Assembly (NCBI GenBank): GCA_039881145.1
Contig: JAYKKI010000016.1
Coordinates: 6,101,001-6,165,000 of the forward strand
Source: Druceiella hillmani
Lineage: Eukaryota; Arthropoda; Insecta; Lepidoptera; Hepialidae
Length of the DNA stretch: 64,000 nucleotides
Direction: 5' to 3'
Part shown: positions 33,885-45,612 of the stretch, piece after piece
Numbering within the stretch: the first letter of the stretch is position 1
How the letters are laid out: every line of letters starts with the position of its first letter
Notes under the pieces: generated by a model
What the model was told of the DNA's origin: nothing
Seen by the model: only the letters and a program-made list of their open reading frames with translations
Databases searched by the model: none
Translations under genes and position numbers: made by a program

Positions 33885-35685
33885 GATTAGTAAATATTGT
33901 AATATTTGTGTCCTACTATAGTTTATCGGAGTAATGTGCTACAGCTACGAACGATTGTGTGAAGCACGCCGAAGCTATTTTCGTGGTATTTAAATAGCAG
34001 GTTCCAAATTTCTTGTGACTTAAAGGACTAAATTGTTGACTGATTAAGGTGGCAACTTTGAAGAAGTATCTGATGCACATAGCAATGTAATAATATAAGC
34101 ACTAAAGCAAATTTCAATTTCACTAGAAACTTTTTCAGAGCTACGTAATCTCTGCAGTTCTCATAATACAAAGTTACTTAAGTCATTGCTGCCTATCATG
34201 CCAACGTGAAGAGAATCGACATAGACTGGTTCTATAAATACACGAACACTTAATGAATCCGTCGTGTTTTAACATCAATAAGTTTTCAGTGAGAATATAA
34301 ATGGTCTACTTTTTAGGATACTGTAGAAAATAGCAAAAAAGAAATCATTTCATCATGTCACAGTATGAACGTTTTTCTACTTTAAGATTACAATGAAATA
34401 TATTGAAAAAGACATAGTTTTCATTTTTTTTAATTATCTCCCTGAATTAAAAAAAATTAAAACAAATTCTTCCTCAAAAAAAAATCCTACTTCTAATTAT
34501 ATTTTTTTTTTCTCACAGATTATTACTGAATATCATAGCCAGTGGATTATAGAATATCATATCTTGTAAATTGATGTTAAAGATAATGTCTAGTGAATAT
34601 TTTATTGAAAATATCTAAAAGTGTAGTTGAACAATTCTAATAATATTACGACGTCTCCTTAACAAGATATTAGCCTCCAAAATACCGTAAATTTTAAAAT
34701 AACTCAAAAACTTACAAAAATTAGATTAACCGCATTTAATAATGACTTCAGTGGAGATAATTTTGCGTGGAGTAATTTTTGCCTACCGCCTGTGATACAA
34801 ATACCAGAGGTAATATATTTAGATAGAGAAATATAACATCAATATTATAAAATAGTTTTATATAAATACAATATTATCTTATTAATTAAACTTCTATAAG
34901 TATCTAAACGTGTACGAAATCCTCCTGGAAAAAGTTTTACTATAACTAAACCTACGTCTTAATTTGTTAACTAAAAGACTCCTTTAATTATCCACGCTGA
35001 CAGAATCGCATATTATTTCTTCACTAAAAGACATATTATTTGTGATGGTTCCAACTGCAGTACCTCTGGCGAGGTCAAGGGTTACATACTTAAATGTACG
35101 GCAGATAAAATAATTCCAATTTAACTAAAATAGCTACAATTTATGGGGTTAAGTAGGATAATTAAGGTACGCTGCGTGAGGAAGATAAGCTCGATATAAA
35201 GGGTCAGTTTATGAGATCAGGGTTGTCTTAGGGATAATGTTGTACAACTTATGGTACGAAGTTTACTACAATCTATACTTATATACAAGTTTGTTCATCT
35301 CTATATAGTTATAAATATTTCGTAAGGCAAAATTAAAATTGTTGTATTAGAGAATCATTAAATTTTTGAAAATATTTCCGAAAAATTATTAAACTTAATT
35401 GACATTAAGTGTCGAAGTACTGACAGCAATCACATAGAAATCTATGCAATTCTTACTATGAAATATTAAACATATTCATATACGTATATAAGCCGACTTG
35501 CTTTTCTTAAAGACGGAACCCAGGAACTATTCGGTGCGTAAGTCTAGTATCTTGAATTTTACCTGTCAATCCAGTGTAACGCGATGCACCACAGTAAATT
35601 TGGTGAGCTCATATTGAGTACTTCCTTTATTAAGTAAATTACCAAGTACTTTTTCACTTACGATGATTAGGTACAAAAATTGGCA
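33885..35685. other. AT-rich stretch without recognised genes
   Basis: Nothing coding recognised. A repeat-tail-like 'gtgtacgaaatcctcctgg' is at about 34909. The patch 'gcagtacctctggcgaggtc' near 35056 has no clear partner. Confidence 0.35.
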
Positions 35686-35689
35686 ATGC

Positions 35690-36015
35690 TAATTTTCAGG
35701 GCTACATATCTTAAAAGGAGACAAATGGGACCCTTATAAGATCACTGATAAACCTATTAGTCGGTGGTAGTCATTTTTCTCTGAAATAATTTGACCGGGA
35801 AACTTTAAATTAGCGTAGTGATAAAGCAAGCTGACACGCACGCATTTCAATAACTAACACTCATTTCAATAACAAAAACATTTGAAACGGAAATGAAGTA
35901 TTAATTTTTTTTTCATTTCGTCTATTGCCTGGATACAAAGATTTCAAAACTATCTTTCGGAATTTTCTATGAGACAGTTTTAGAGACATTGTTGAAAATA
36001 TCTAAAAAATATGTC
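35690..36015 (+). repeat. dispersed repeat family A fragment
   Basis: 'aaggagacaaatgggaccc', 'ttataagatcactgataaac', 'tctctgaaataatttgaccg' and 'ttaaattagcgtagtgataa' follow the family order, strongly decayed. The 63-codon frame at 36024 next to it carries no motif. Confidence 0.5.
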
Positions 36016-36219
36016 TTTTTCCGATGGTTACCAGAAACTTGCGAAAATTTTATAGAAAAACTATACTGACCATTCTATTTGTCGAGGTTTTTGAGAAAAT
36101 AACTAAGATTACGTTTATGAGGAATAAGTCTATTATAAGCTGGATTCTTGTTAAACATTTATTGCTTATTGTATTTATTTTTCCAAATGGAACGATATGG
36201 AGACGACATCGGTAAAACC

Positions 36220-36960
36220 ATATTATTATATTTTACTTCTATATTTGCTTTTTCAAATATCAAATCTAACTTTTTTCCAACAAAATACGTTCACAAAACT
36301 ACTTAATAAATTTCAACAAATAGATATAATATTGGATATAAATCGTAAGCAAGAAATATTTACAAGTATGTAAACCATGAAGACGTGCCTTTGTATTAAA
36401 TCAATAATTATTAGTTAATAATTAGTATTCTCACTAACTGCTAGTAAATTTATAAACTCGTGGACATTTAATATTTTTTCTGAGATAAATTAAATCGTTT
36501 TACGGTATTTAAGGAATCAATCTAAAGTTCACCGGAAAATAACAACAATGTTCCCAAAATGTAATACTTTATAAGATTTCTACGCTATTGCGATATAATT
36601 ATATAGTGAAAAGTAATATTAATATTTGCTATTAGTTTAATAAAAATACTATATAAATGCTCTTAAATATTTACAAGTATCAATTTAATAAAAGTTCTAC
36701 CGGTATTTAACAGGTTTATTCTAGTTATCTGTGAATCGTGTGTTATCCAAATGCCAATTTTAAATTCTTAACTCAACTAGGACTGGCTTAATAATGTAAT
36801 TAAATACTCGCGCAAAATGTCTCCTAAAATATTTACAACATGAACAACGACATCGATACAATAGTAATAAAATCGTAAAAAACTGAGTGTGTACCTTGGA
36901 TATTTTTAAGTAAAACTAAGTGCTACTAAAGACACGCTACTAAACCTAAAATAACAGTAT
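36220..36960. other. AT-rich stretch without recognised genes
   Basis: Nothing assignable seen. Confidence 0.35.
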
Positions 36961-36964
36961 TTAG

Positions 36965-37260
36965 AATTTTTGTCTGTTTGTAAGCGCTTTCGTCTTTTTT
37001 TCGAGCTTTTCGTACTCTAATCTCAGGAACGGCTGAACCGATTTGGATGCGATTTTCAGTAATGTATTTGGATTAGCTTGAGGTAACATTTAGGCTTACA
37101 AGTGCTAACTCTAGGCGTTCATTTCAATCAGCTCACAAATAAAAAAAATACGCCAATGTTTAATTTACGTTTGTGCACGCTAATATCAGAACCGGCGGAA
37201 CCGACCAGGCTACCATCTATTAGCGTCTTCAGTAATCTTAATGCTCATAGAGCTTTGAGA
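36965..37260 (+). repeat. moth-type dispersed repeat, two partial head-to-tail copies
   Basis: 'ctcaggaacggctgaaccg' with 'atttggatgcgattttcagt' (37022-37065) is followed by 'aatatcagaaccggcggaac' and 'ttagcgtcttcagtaat' (37180-37240). The first is, from memory, a very common phrase in lepidopteran repeats. The 72-codon frame at 37102 overlaps and is not a gene. Confidence 0.5.
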
Positions 37261-37264
37261 GAAA

Positions 37265-40200
37265 AAAGAAAAAGAAACAAAAAAATCCTAATAACGTCTC
37301 TTACTCCGAATTCTACGTGAATGGTGTCGCGGTCAGAGTTAGTTAACTAATATAAATAGAAAGAGAACGAAGCGAACGGTACCTACATGCGTCAGCGTTG
37401 GTGCGGGGTGGACAAGGGATATTGTGAAGTACCATACTAAACCAAACTGAACACTTTCAGTTTTACCTGAGATTAATCTCATGTATCAAACCACATAATA
37501 AAATCACAACATGCAATCATTTTATAATCATATCAAATAATTTCTCCCCTCTTATAAACTCGTGGATATTCAATATTTTTTCTCAGATAATCCCTAACAT
37601 GCGGTTAGTTTGGTGTATTAATTCAGTGTGTTAACACCAAACTATTAACTCTTAACTACTTACATGTTGAATTCTTTTACATGTTAAGTAGATATAATAA
37701 AAGTGAAATTCTTCAGGTGCAGAAAGATATCATTATTACAACTAGTATGTTGTATCTAATATTACTACAACTATCATATTTAAAAATTGACGATTTTGTT
37801 CAAAAAAGAAATGATATAACGCAATATATTCTATAATATATGGTATAGTGTATAACATTAATTTGATCAATTTAAGGAAATTTACAATAATTTATGTTAT
37901 TATTGGACCCTAAAACATTACAAGAAAAAAATATTTGAATACTATTAGTAATAATTTAATATTAAATACCTTTCATTTCATCATTAATTTCGTCTATGTA
38001 TAAAACATTTTTGGTTCCTGATTTTTCAGTGTTTCGTACCAAAATTGGAATAAAAAAACAAACATTTAACACTTAAGGAATTATCTCATTTGTATATTTG
38101 TCAATAACAAGTATTTTTAAAGAAGATCTTTGTACATACAATGTTGAAGTTTGGCTTAGTTGTTGAAAGTGAGGGGTATGTTTAAATATGAAACATATAT
38201 TTTGGGGCAGAGTTTTAAAGAGTGGGAAAGGAAAGGAAAAACATTTTCTTTTTCAATATCGTCGTATTGGATATCAAAATCAAAACTTGTCAAAATATAA
38301 ACTCAAAAATATGTCATTTCTCCAATGTATATTCCCAAAAAGCTCTGAAAACTAGCTAATCCCTATGGTGTGTGTCTTAAATCTTTATTAAGATATTAAA
38401 GTTCACTTGTCTGAACTAATTTATCGATACTTTTAAGTAATATAATTAATTTATTTTTAATTTCAATGTTTAAATATATCTTTTCATTGTGCAACTGGAT
38501 TTTTTTTTAACAGAGGCTTTAAGCAATTTTTTCGCTTGTTGTAGGAGGTTCAGTTTGATATAATATCAATGTTTCATTTTAATTTTATTTTCGTGTGTAA
38601 CTTTTTCAGAAAACGTTTAAAAATATTTATAGATGATTTTATGATTTAAAGGTCCTCTCGGATGATTCCAAAATTTTACAGCTGGAACAGAAAAAAAAAC
38701 ATTAAAATATAAGCGTAATACTGAAATATATAAATACTGAAATTGTAATTGTCAAACACCTAGCCCTCCAAAAAGCCAAAAATTTCAGTAATAAGTAAAT
38801 AAATAACAATTGAATAAACATGATTGAAGAAAGAAATTAACTTTTTTGCTAATCACGTTTAAAAAATTCTAAATTATAATGCAATCAATCACCCATTGAA
38901 GCCATATAGTGCTCGTAATTTATTTTGCCTTTGTATTTGCCTTAAAATTTTTCCTATATTATTTTAAATTATTTAAACTATCATAATAAAAAAAGTAAAA
39001 TTTTATTAACCTCAATAAATGTTTTATATTTTATGTAAATTACCAGTATACATAAATTAAAATTATTAATTTATATCTGCATAACTGAATTTTTTGCAGA
39101 TATAAAAATTCTTTCAGTTTTTTGCTCTTGCTTTATAAAGCTTTTTGAATGTTTTATGTAGAATATATTTTATAAATTTTGCTTGGGCAAGAAAAATTTA
39201 ATAACAAATAAATAATATTGATTTTACACAAATCAATTTACAAAACCCAATAAATAATTCCGCTAATATTTTCCTTTATAAAAAATGAGATCTCTGATGT
39301 TTGATATAACTTTATGCTTCACTAGTTAATCTCACTAATAAACCTTCAATCATCCATACATTACAATTCTACATTTTACGGTTAATCGGTCAAACTTGTT
39401 TTATTTTCATTTAAAAAAATGAACTTGAACGGTAAAATACAAACCATTCAAATACAATCACAAACAATTATAAAGTCTCGAAAATCAAAACCTAATATAA
39501 TTATTTGTCTACAAGTTCTGAAAACAAACACACCGACAAGAAAAGTCGTCTGGAAAGTTGACGATCACGAGGGTGAAAGGTGGGCTATCCTTAGCTGAAA
39601 GTCGTTTCGTAATTCCAGACAGATCGCAAAGTTTTGTGTAAATATTCCTTCTTCGCGTCTTAATTTATTTCTGCGTTCCGCCATAACATCGATTTTAGTT
39701 CCCGAGATAACGTTCACAATCTAGAATATAAGTCTGATATGCTTGGTGACTGAATTAACCGATACCCTTATTTTAAGGATATCGGTATTACAGGAACCCA
39801 CTGTTTACAATATTTATGTGAACATTTTTCACAATGTTAAAACTCATTTCGTATACTGGCGAATCAGTTTATTTTATTAAAAACAACAATCATATTAACT
39901 AAAAAATATTCTAGTTGGAAACTTAACCATTTTCCTGGCTTCCACTCTTTTTACTTTCGATATCTAGTCTACAGTTAATTTTCTTATGATGCCTCCAAAA
40001 TTACAATTGCGTCGAAAATTAATGTTGCGTCGAAAAATAAAGCTAAAAATCTGGATGGCATTATTCTCAATCGGAAATATAAACGATTCTGAATAAACAT
40101 ATAGCCAGAAACATTATTAATTAGAAATATAATTTTTAAAGGTGATCCGTTATATAATAGTTTTTTGTTTTCTAATTATACATAAAAACCAATGGAATTA

Positions 40201-40455
40201 AATAAATATCTGATCACTTATGAGCACTTCAAAATAATTCGATTTATCTAAAAAATATGAAATAGGGATGCGTTCATACTTAACTATTTATCGAGTAGTT
40301 TAAAGAAAGGATAGATGTTTTCTTATTCTTAGTATGAGATCTTTAAGGCCAGAACTTAGATTGTAGGATTTTTTAAAATCGTTCTATTTCTGAAAATAAA
40401 TTTTAAAAAATTAAATTTAAAATTTTTATTTTATTTCTAAAAAAGAAAGAAAAAA
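37265..40455. other. 3 kb AT-rich stretch with one GC-balanced patch
   Basis: No gene is established. At 39530-39740 base composition is noticeably more balanced. On the minus strand an open frame passes through MAERRNKLRREEGIFTQNFA (ATG at about 39682), but I see no splice donor or family. A short hairpin 'ccgatacccttat' with 'aaggatatcgg' lies at 39760-39785. Confidence 0.35.
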
Positions 40456-40461
40456 GATTAA

Positions 40462-40525
40462 TTTCTATATTCGAATCCACGACTTCCAAATTCAGGCTAC
40501 TGCTTTACCACAGCGCCAACGACTT
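40462..40525 (-). mobile_element. tRNA-derived SINE head
   Basis: On the minus strand TGGCGCTGTGG (40518-40508) fits the A box and GGATTCGAATA (40478-40468) the B box, at about tRNA spacing, with 'taaagcagtagcctga' between. The B box matches the pol III consensus closely. The ends do not make a clean acceptor stem, so I read it as a SINE promoter and not a tRNA gene. Confidence 0.6.
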
Positions 40526-40529
40526 ATTG

Positions 40530-42870
40530 CAAAAACAATTAAAAAAAAATATTCTCACTACATACTTTCTAGCTTGTTTTGATTTTGCCGTAATTAGGTG
40601 TTTTTATATATTTTTATCTTTATAGAAGATTACCTATGAATTACAATTATAAGATGAGTAGCGTGGAAATGTATCTTGGAAACATTCCTACAGCAGATAG
40701 ATTATGGGACAGTACAGACAGATTATGCAAAAAACGATTTGCGTCCACTGACTTCTATATTATACTTACATTCGGGTATGAAGAAGAATCTACAAAACAT
40801 TTAGACAGAGAAATTTTCCTTGCAGTATTTTTTTGGAAAAAATAGTAATATAAAAAAAATAGAACAAGTGTGTACAGGATAAAGAGTCGCTTAATTGCAC
40901 GTCGTCTCACTAACCAATATTCCCGAGAAAAAATAGGAGAAAAACTTTTTCCAATTTCCCAGTCCCACCACGATAATTTGCTAGTTCCATTTACACTGAG
41001 ACTATGTTAATATTTCTTAATTCCTTCACATAATTCCTGTAAACACAGATTATCTCAACGAGTTTAATGATGTGCGAAAACTCCCTACAGTTAAATACGC
41101 CTATACTTTAAAACTACAAAATACAATGAAAATATAAATATGCTATAAAACTATTTGTCTACTGGCAATTTCACCAGCAAAGAGTTATTTTAATTAACAT
41201 TAAACGCTTCCGCTTCGTTCGCCAAACGGGATCGATCGTTGAGGTCTAGACTATATCGGCGAGGATAACCGGGATAATTAGTCAATACATAATCCTGTCT
41301 CTGTCTACTTTGCACCGTTTAAGAAATGTTCCCTGACTTCTGTTATATTTCTTGTTTTTTCTATGCTCCTATGAATCGTAGCGTGCTAATATAACCTGTA
41401 ACTATAACCTGTAATCCTTTTCAAAGTATAAGCTGTCAAAATTTGAGCTGTAATAAATGTTTAATATCGGACCTATGATTCCGATTAGTACGAATACGAA
41501 CGATTAGTACGAATAGACAAATAAAAAATTGTTTGCTTTATAAAGGATAACAAGTGGGATATTGCCTCGATAGTAACCCGACATGTTTAGAAACACGCAT
41601 TAATAAGTTTTATAATATATTAGGTACAGAACAAATACGGTACAGAACGGACAAAACCCATACTAATCCATGCAGAAAAAAAGTCGCACTTTTTCATACA
41701 TGCCCAAACGCTACCAAAGTAACTCCCCTTTCTCCTTACCTCACCCCTCCTGACCAGACTTATGTAATTATTATTAATGTCCATAGATGGCGTAATCTTT
41801 TACTATCTATTGCTCATAGATGGCGTTATGAAAGAAATAAGTAATTTTTATTCATAAATTTATTTATTAAAATCATAACAAAAATATTTCACTAAAGACA
41901 AATATTGAAATATCATTATTTTACAATTTAATATATTTTAATTATCATTACTATGAAAATACAATTCCAGAAAAGTACAATTGTAAATAGCATCAGGCGT
42001 CTACAGGCAGCACTCTGGTAAATGCATAAATCAACGAAGTGGTAATTGCATAAAACTGAAAACAAGCAAAATCATATACAAAGATAGACATGATTATAGT
42101 GATATCTATTAGTGGATGAAGTATATTTTCAAACGTTTGTTAAAACCCCACACTTGGCCAATAACATGTGATATTCACTGAATTGATATATTTCAAAATG
42201 CCACGTATCAGTATTATTTCTCAATGGAAACCACGGAAGGGTGGGGGTATCTTCCATAGGGATTGGAAAGAAAGAGGAAGTGGTTAGGTTAAGGAATTGA
42301 ATTAAAATTTAGTAAAACACGATACAATAACACTACATATAGACATTGGCATAGCCAGCATTTTTGGTGGGGAAAGCTAGTAGGAGCTGGCGAAGCCAAA
42401 AAAACGATTTTGTTTACAACCGTCTAATTTTTTAAATTTACGTAGTATTAAAAAAACAATGTAATAAAATATTTGCTTTAATCATGGGTCAATATTAATA
42501 TTCAACTACTTCTCTATCAATATAACTTGAATTATTTTGGATTGGTTTGTTTCTGGAGGCTGTGCCACACTACCAAACACAAGCTACGTCCATATATATA
42601 TATATAATAAAAATGCTACATCTAAATTGAAATAACTTTACAAACAATTAGGTTCAGATTGATGAAATATTTCAATTATGAACATGGTGTAATCAAATTA
42701 TAATATTTATGATTTTCTACTATATTTAAGACACTTTAAGGACAACTAATTAACGACTTTACAGAATAACCAACTCTAGTTGCAACAACTGTATTCATCA
42801 ATAACTTCCATCGTTAATAATTTTACTAAAAATGTAAACTGTGATATATGACCACATGTGATAACTCTGC
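40530..42870. other. non-coding stretch with decayed repeats
   Basis: No gene recognised. At 41205-41280 'cttccgcttcgttcgccaaa' with 'cgggatcgatcgttgagg' is GC-balanced and repeat-like. At 41775-41835 'atagatggcgtaatctttta' and 'catagatggcgttatg' are a close pair. The 96-codon frame at 41554 crosses these and shows no family. A short TA run is at 42595-42606. Confidence 0.35.
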
Positions 42871-42878
42871 TCTATCTC

Positions 42879-42947
42879 TTAGGCTGGTTGGATGCGGTCC
42901 TTATGAGCCATATTGCTGCTGATGTTTCCTAATACTGTTAGAAGACC
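42879..42947 (-). pseudogene. candidate terminal exon (possible P-element-like C-terminal piece)
   Basis: The minus strand shows a good splice acceptor (a T-rich run, then TTTTCCAG ending at 42948) followed by a 22-codon open frame GLLTVLGNISSNMAHKDRIQ ending PA and a TAA at 42881-42879. Another frame across the same DNA reads SSNSIRKHQQQYGS, stop, GPHPTSLRDRAELSHV, faintly reminiscent of the SIR..GG...HPT block of P-element/THAP9 transposases. Either reading fits the minus-strand gene relic just upstream, but neither is secure. It could also be an unrelated acceptor-like site. Confidence 0.3.
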
Positions 42948-43583
42948 CTGGAAAATAAAAAAAATACTATTCAGAGGAGTTAATTAATAATTTGGGAGAT
43001 AAATAACACTAGATAACATTAAGATCTAAAGAATATTTTTAACGAAAGGGACAGAAATTATTACAAGTTACATAAGTTTCGTAATTTTTGATTTTTTTTC
43101 CCAAACGGTTTACTTTCTTTAAGCCTATTTAAATTTCTAAGGGACTACTCAATCTTCATTTTAATGTAATCTTTATTAAAGAAATCGGAATAATCTTCTT
43201 TATGACATATATGCCATTCATTGAATAACAATACAAGTTTTCTTTTAAATTATCAATAAACATATATCTACTAAAAACTAATTGAAATTTGGTTTCCCAA
43301 TTTTTTATTATGTGGAATATCTTTAACAAAAAATAAACCTTGCTCATTAATTAAATCATCAATTGTAGCCAAATTTTTATAGTCTTTTGGGGAATTATAA
43401 TACAATTCATACAAATTTCTTTATTTTAGAATGATATGGAGGGGAGGCTGCTGTTTGTTTTCGATAATAATTATAAAATTCATGTTCAAATAAAGTATAT
43501 GATTCTTTTCATAAGATAAGTTTTAACATTTGTTTTATTTTATTAATTTGTATACTTTTTAAATTACTATGCCACATGGGTTT

Positions 43584-43745
43584 CTACAATCTTTTTAACT
43601 TCCGTCTGAGCTGCTGAATCTTGTTCTGTTGATGAATCTCCCGTACAAGTTTGGACTTCTTCAGTTTTCCGCCTTTGTCGCTCTTCAACACTCCAGACCC
43701 CAAAGAAGCTGCCTCTTGGTGTATGTCTTCCTTTAATACAATTCA
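43584..43745 (-). pseudogene. basic coiled-coil segment, probable part of the THAP-like relic
   Basis: A 52-codon open frame (43742-43587, stop 43586-43584) ends SDKGGKLKKSKLVREIHQQN then KIQQLRRKLKRL. The spacing of L/I/V residues in the last 25 residues makes a leucine-zipper-like helix, as often follows a THAP domain. A second frame over the same DNA is also open for 59 codons from an ATG at 43746 (MNCIKGRHTPRGSFFGVWSV at its start), so the frame choice is an inference from the coiled coil and the neighbours. GC content is clearly above background. It lies downstream of the THAP segment on the same strand. Confidence 0.4.
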
Positions 43746-43887
43746 TGAATGCATGTGTTATTTCAAAATTATATATTCATAACTGATGTTTATATGACAT
43801 ATTCAGATGTGCAAGCAAAAAATTAGTGCATAAGGATATTACGGTATTATCATATAAATAATCTTAGACATTCTCCTACTAAAGCTG

Positions 43888-44143
43888 CTAAGGTCTTGCT
43901 AGTAGTTTCCTCTCGCAACTGTGCCTGAGCTCATACAACCAAGATTCGACTGCTGCTCTGATTTCTTCGGTCGGTGTTGGCAAATACTGCCTCAGTGTAG
44001 CATCACTGTATAATAATTTTCTAGGCTGGAAAGTTTTAAAATGTTCACTAATAAAGTGTTTTCCGCAGACTCTATGTTCTAAGGAGGTCATTCCAATTAA
44101 CTACCCAATTCTCGCTGCTACACAATTTCAGCCACGCTCTTGC
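43888..44143 (-). pseudogene. THAP-domain C-terminal half, frameshifted
   Basis: THAP domains are C2CH zinc-finger DNA-binding modules of P-element transposases and related host factors. After a T10-rich acceptor ending GCAAG (44144), the minus strand reads ARAWLKLCSSENW, WNDLLRT, then a one-base loss, then RVCGKHFISEHF, KTFQPRKLLYSDATLRQYLP and TP. This matches the THAP order: W, the C-x2-H zinc ligands in RVC..HF, a basic stretch, then the (A)..YLP/AVPT-like end. The frame from the internal ATG at 44091 stays open to the TAG ending at 43888; a second frame near the end (QLREETTSKTLAALVGECLR) suggests another frameshift. It is therefore a decayed gene or element. Confidence 0.5.
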
Positions 44144-44780
44144 CTTGCAAAAAAAAAACAAAACATTAAGTTAGGTATAATCATTTCAATCCGCCTTTTT
44201 CAATCAATCTTTCAATTGGAAGAAAACTTATAAAGACCACGTTTTGCTTAAATATAAAAGCTGCGTTTTGATTAAATATAAACATCACCACATTATTTAG
44301 TAACAAAATAAATTTGGAAAACCAATTTACTACCGGCGAATACACCTAATAATATCTGAAATAAATTCACGGAGCTTTCTTGCAAGAAAAAACTTCGTCA
44401 CGAAACTTTAAATTGTGTGATAATATTTTTAAAATCCATTTCTTCTTATTTATGTCGTAATCGGCGCCTATAACTAACTAAAACATCTTTTAGTGTAAGT
44501 TTTCTTTCAAACAACACAGTAAAAATTCATTTTGATCAGAATGCACATGTTACATGGAATATTATTTTTATAATCGTTTTATTTGAAAATATAATCCGTA
44601 CATCACAACATTATAAGGGTTAATATTCACATATCAGAATACTTTGCAACTTTTAGAATTATATTTTAACAATAAACGTCTGCAACGTCGCAAGACACCA
44701 ATTGCTTTAGGGTGTTAGTGTATAAAATTTATATTAATTTTTGAAATGTTATATGATAAGCAATAATGGATAACACTTAC

Positions 44781-44817
44781 CGGCTTTATGTAGGAATTAC
44801 ACCCCAGAACAAGACAT
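44781..44817 (-). pseudogene. THAP-domain N-terminal exon relic with donor
   Basis: On the minus strand an ATG at 44817-44815 starts MSCSG; after a one-base shift in GGGG the frame gives CNSYIKP and meets a consensus donor, CCG then GTAAGTG (GT at 44780-44779). MSCSG(C)NSYIKP fits the first zinc ligands (C-x2-4-C) and the conserved N-S-Y of THAP starts, and it lies upstream of the second half on the same strand. The usual SFH..P segment between the halves is not clearly present; a remnant may lie at 44191-44235. Confidence 0.4.
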
Positions 44818-45029
44818 ATACGCCATTACATAATAAAACAAATATCTTAATATACAACAAAACTAAATAACAAAGATCTTAACATAAAACAATACAATAG
44901 CTACAACACTTAATTAATATGCAAAACGTATAATATTAAACACGTGAAATGTGTTTTAGCGCAGTAAAGATTTGTAAGTTATTTCAACTTTTACTGAGCC
45001 TCAGTGTTGAGTGGTTTCTGTCTGAATTT

Positions 45030-45114
45030 TCTAGGGGATAGCTATGTATCACTATGCAAGAGACACTATGAACACATAGCGTCTCTTGCATAGTGATACA
45101 TAGCTGTCCCTAGA
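45030..45114. repeat. ~40-bp near-perfect hairpin between two divergent gene starts
   Basis: Arms 45030-45070 and 45075-45114 contain 'agctatgtatcactatgcaa' plus gagac in exact inverted form, with a 4-nt loop AACA, one A/G difference near the loop and a small imperfection at the base. It lies upstream of the minus-strand THAP ATG (44817) and about 120 bp upstream of the plus-strand initiator (45237). Confidence 0.9.
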
Positions 45115-45229
45115 GGTCGCTGTACACATTAAAAATTTACCGCCAATGTCATGACGAGATGCTGTCACCAAATCGAGGACCCGTTTAACCACCCCCTTAT
45201 ATTAGGATAGTACTCCCCGCTAGCGCCCC

Positions 45230-45270
45230 ACGCCTCAGTGTGAACGAGTCAACGGACAGGACAAGACGTG
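45230..45270 (+). promoter_or_regulatory. Inr-DPE core promoter
   Basis: Initiator TCAGTG (45235-45240) sets +1 at A45237. AGACG at +28 to +32 (45264-45268), followed by TG, is a full DPE match at exact spacing. The surrounding 45170-45300 is GC-rich compared with the window. No TATA box at -30. The motif-ten region does not match well. Confidence 0.55.
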
Positions 45271-45368
45271 TCGTTAGGTGGCGTCCAAAAATAATCGTAT
45301 TTAGAATGACGATCGCGCATTACGAATCCGTACTATTTTATCCGGATTGCAACTTTTTATTTTACGAG
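45237..45368 (+). other. predicted leader exon with strong donor
   Basis: Runs from the predicted initiator to TTACGAG then GTGAGTAA (GT at 45369-45370), a near-consensus donor. The next AG after a long T-run (TTTTTTTTTCTTTTGTAATAG, ending 45612) gives an intron of about 244 bp, then the psq-type relic. The exon has one ATG (about 45307), leading only to a short frame, and is probably 5' UTR. Confidence 0.5.
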
Positions 45369-45612
45369 GTGAGTAAAGTAAATAATTTTTATTTTTGATA
45401 TCTAATTATTAAATGTGTTATTTTTTCTCATAGTACTTTATTGTTTTTTTTTCTAAAACAAAAAGCACATCTATCCATGGAAAAAAAGACAGATGCCTGA
45501 GTTTCGGTGAAAATACACACCCTTGGAGACCCCTAAGGGCGTCTATCTCCCTATTAGAAATAAACGCGTTTTGATTAAAAATAAGTATTTGTTTTTTTTT
45601 CTTTTGTAATAG

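Noticed and set aside
37102..37320. 72-codon plus frame
   Set aside because: It lies in a moth-type dispersed repeat and shows no protein motif.
40462..40525. Functional tRNA gene on the minus strand
   Set aside because: Good internal promoter boxes, but no clean cloverleaf acceptor stem.
45030..45114. microRNA precursor
   Set aside because: The 4-nt loop and almost perfect ~40-bp stem do not look like a typical insect pre-miRNA; kept as a foldback pending small-RNA data.
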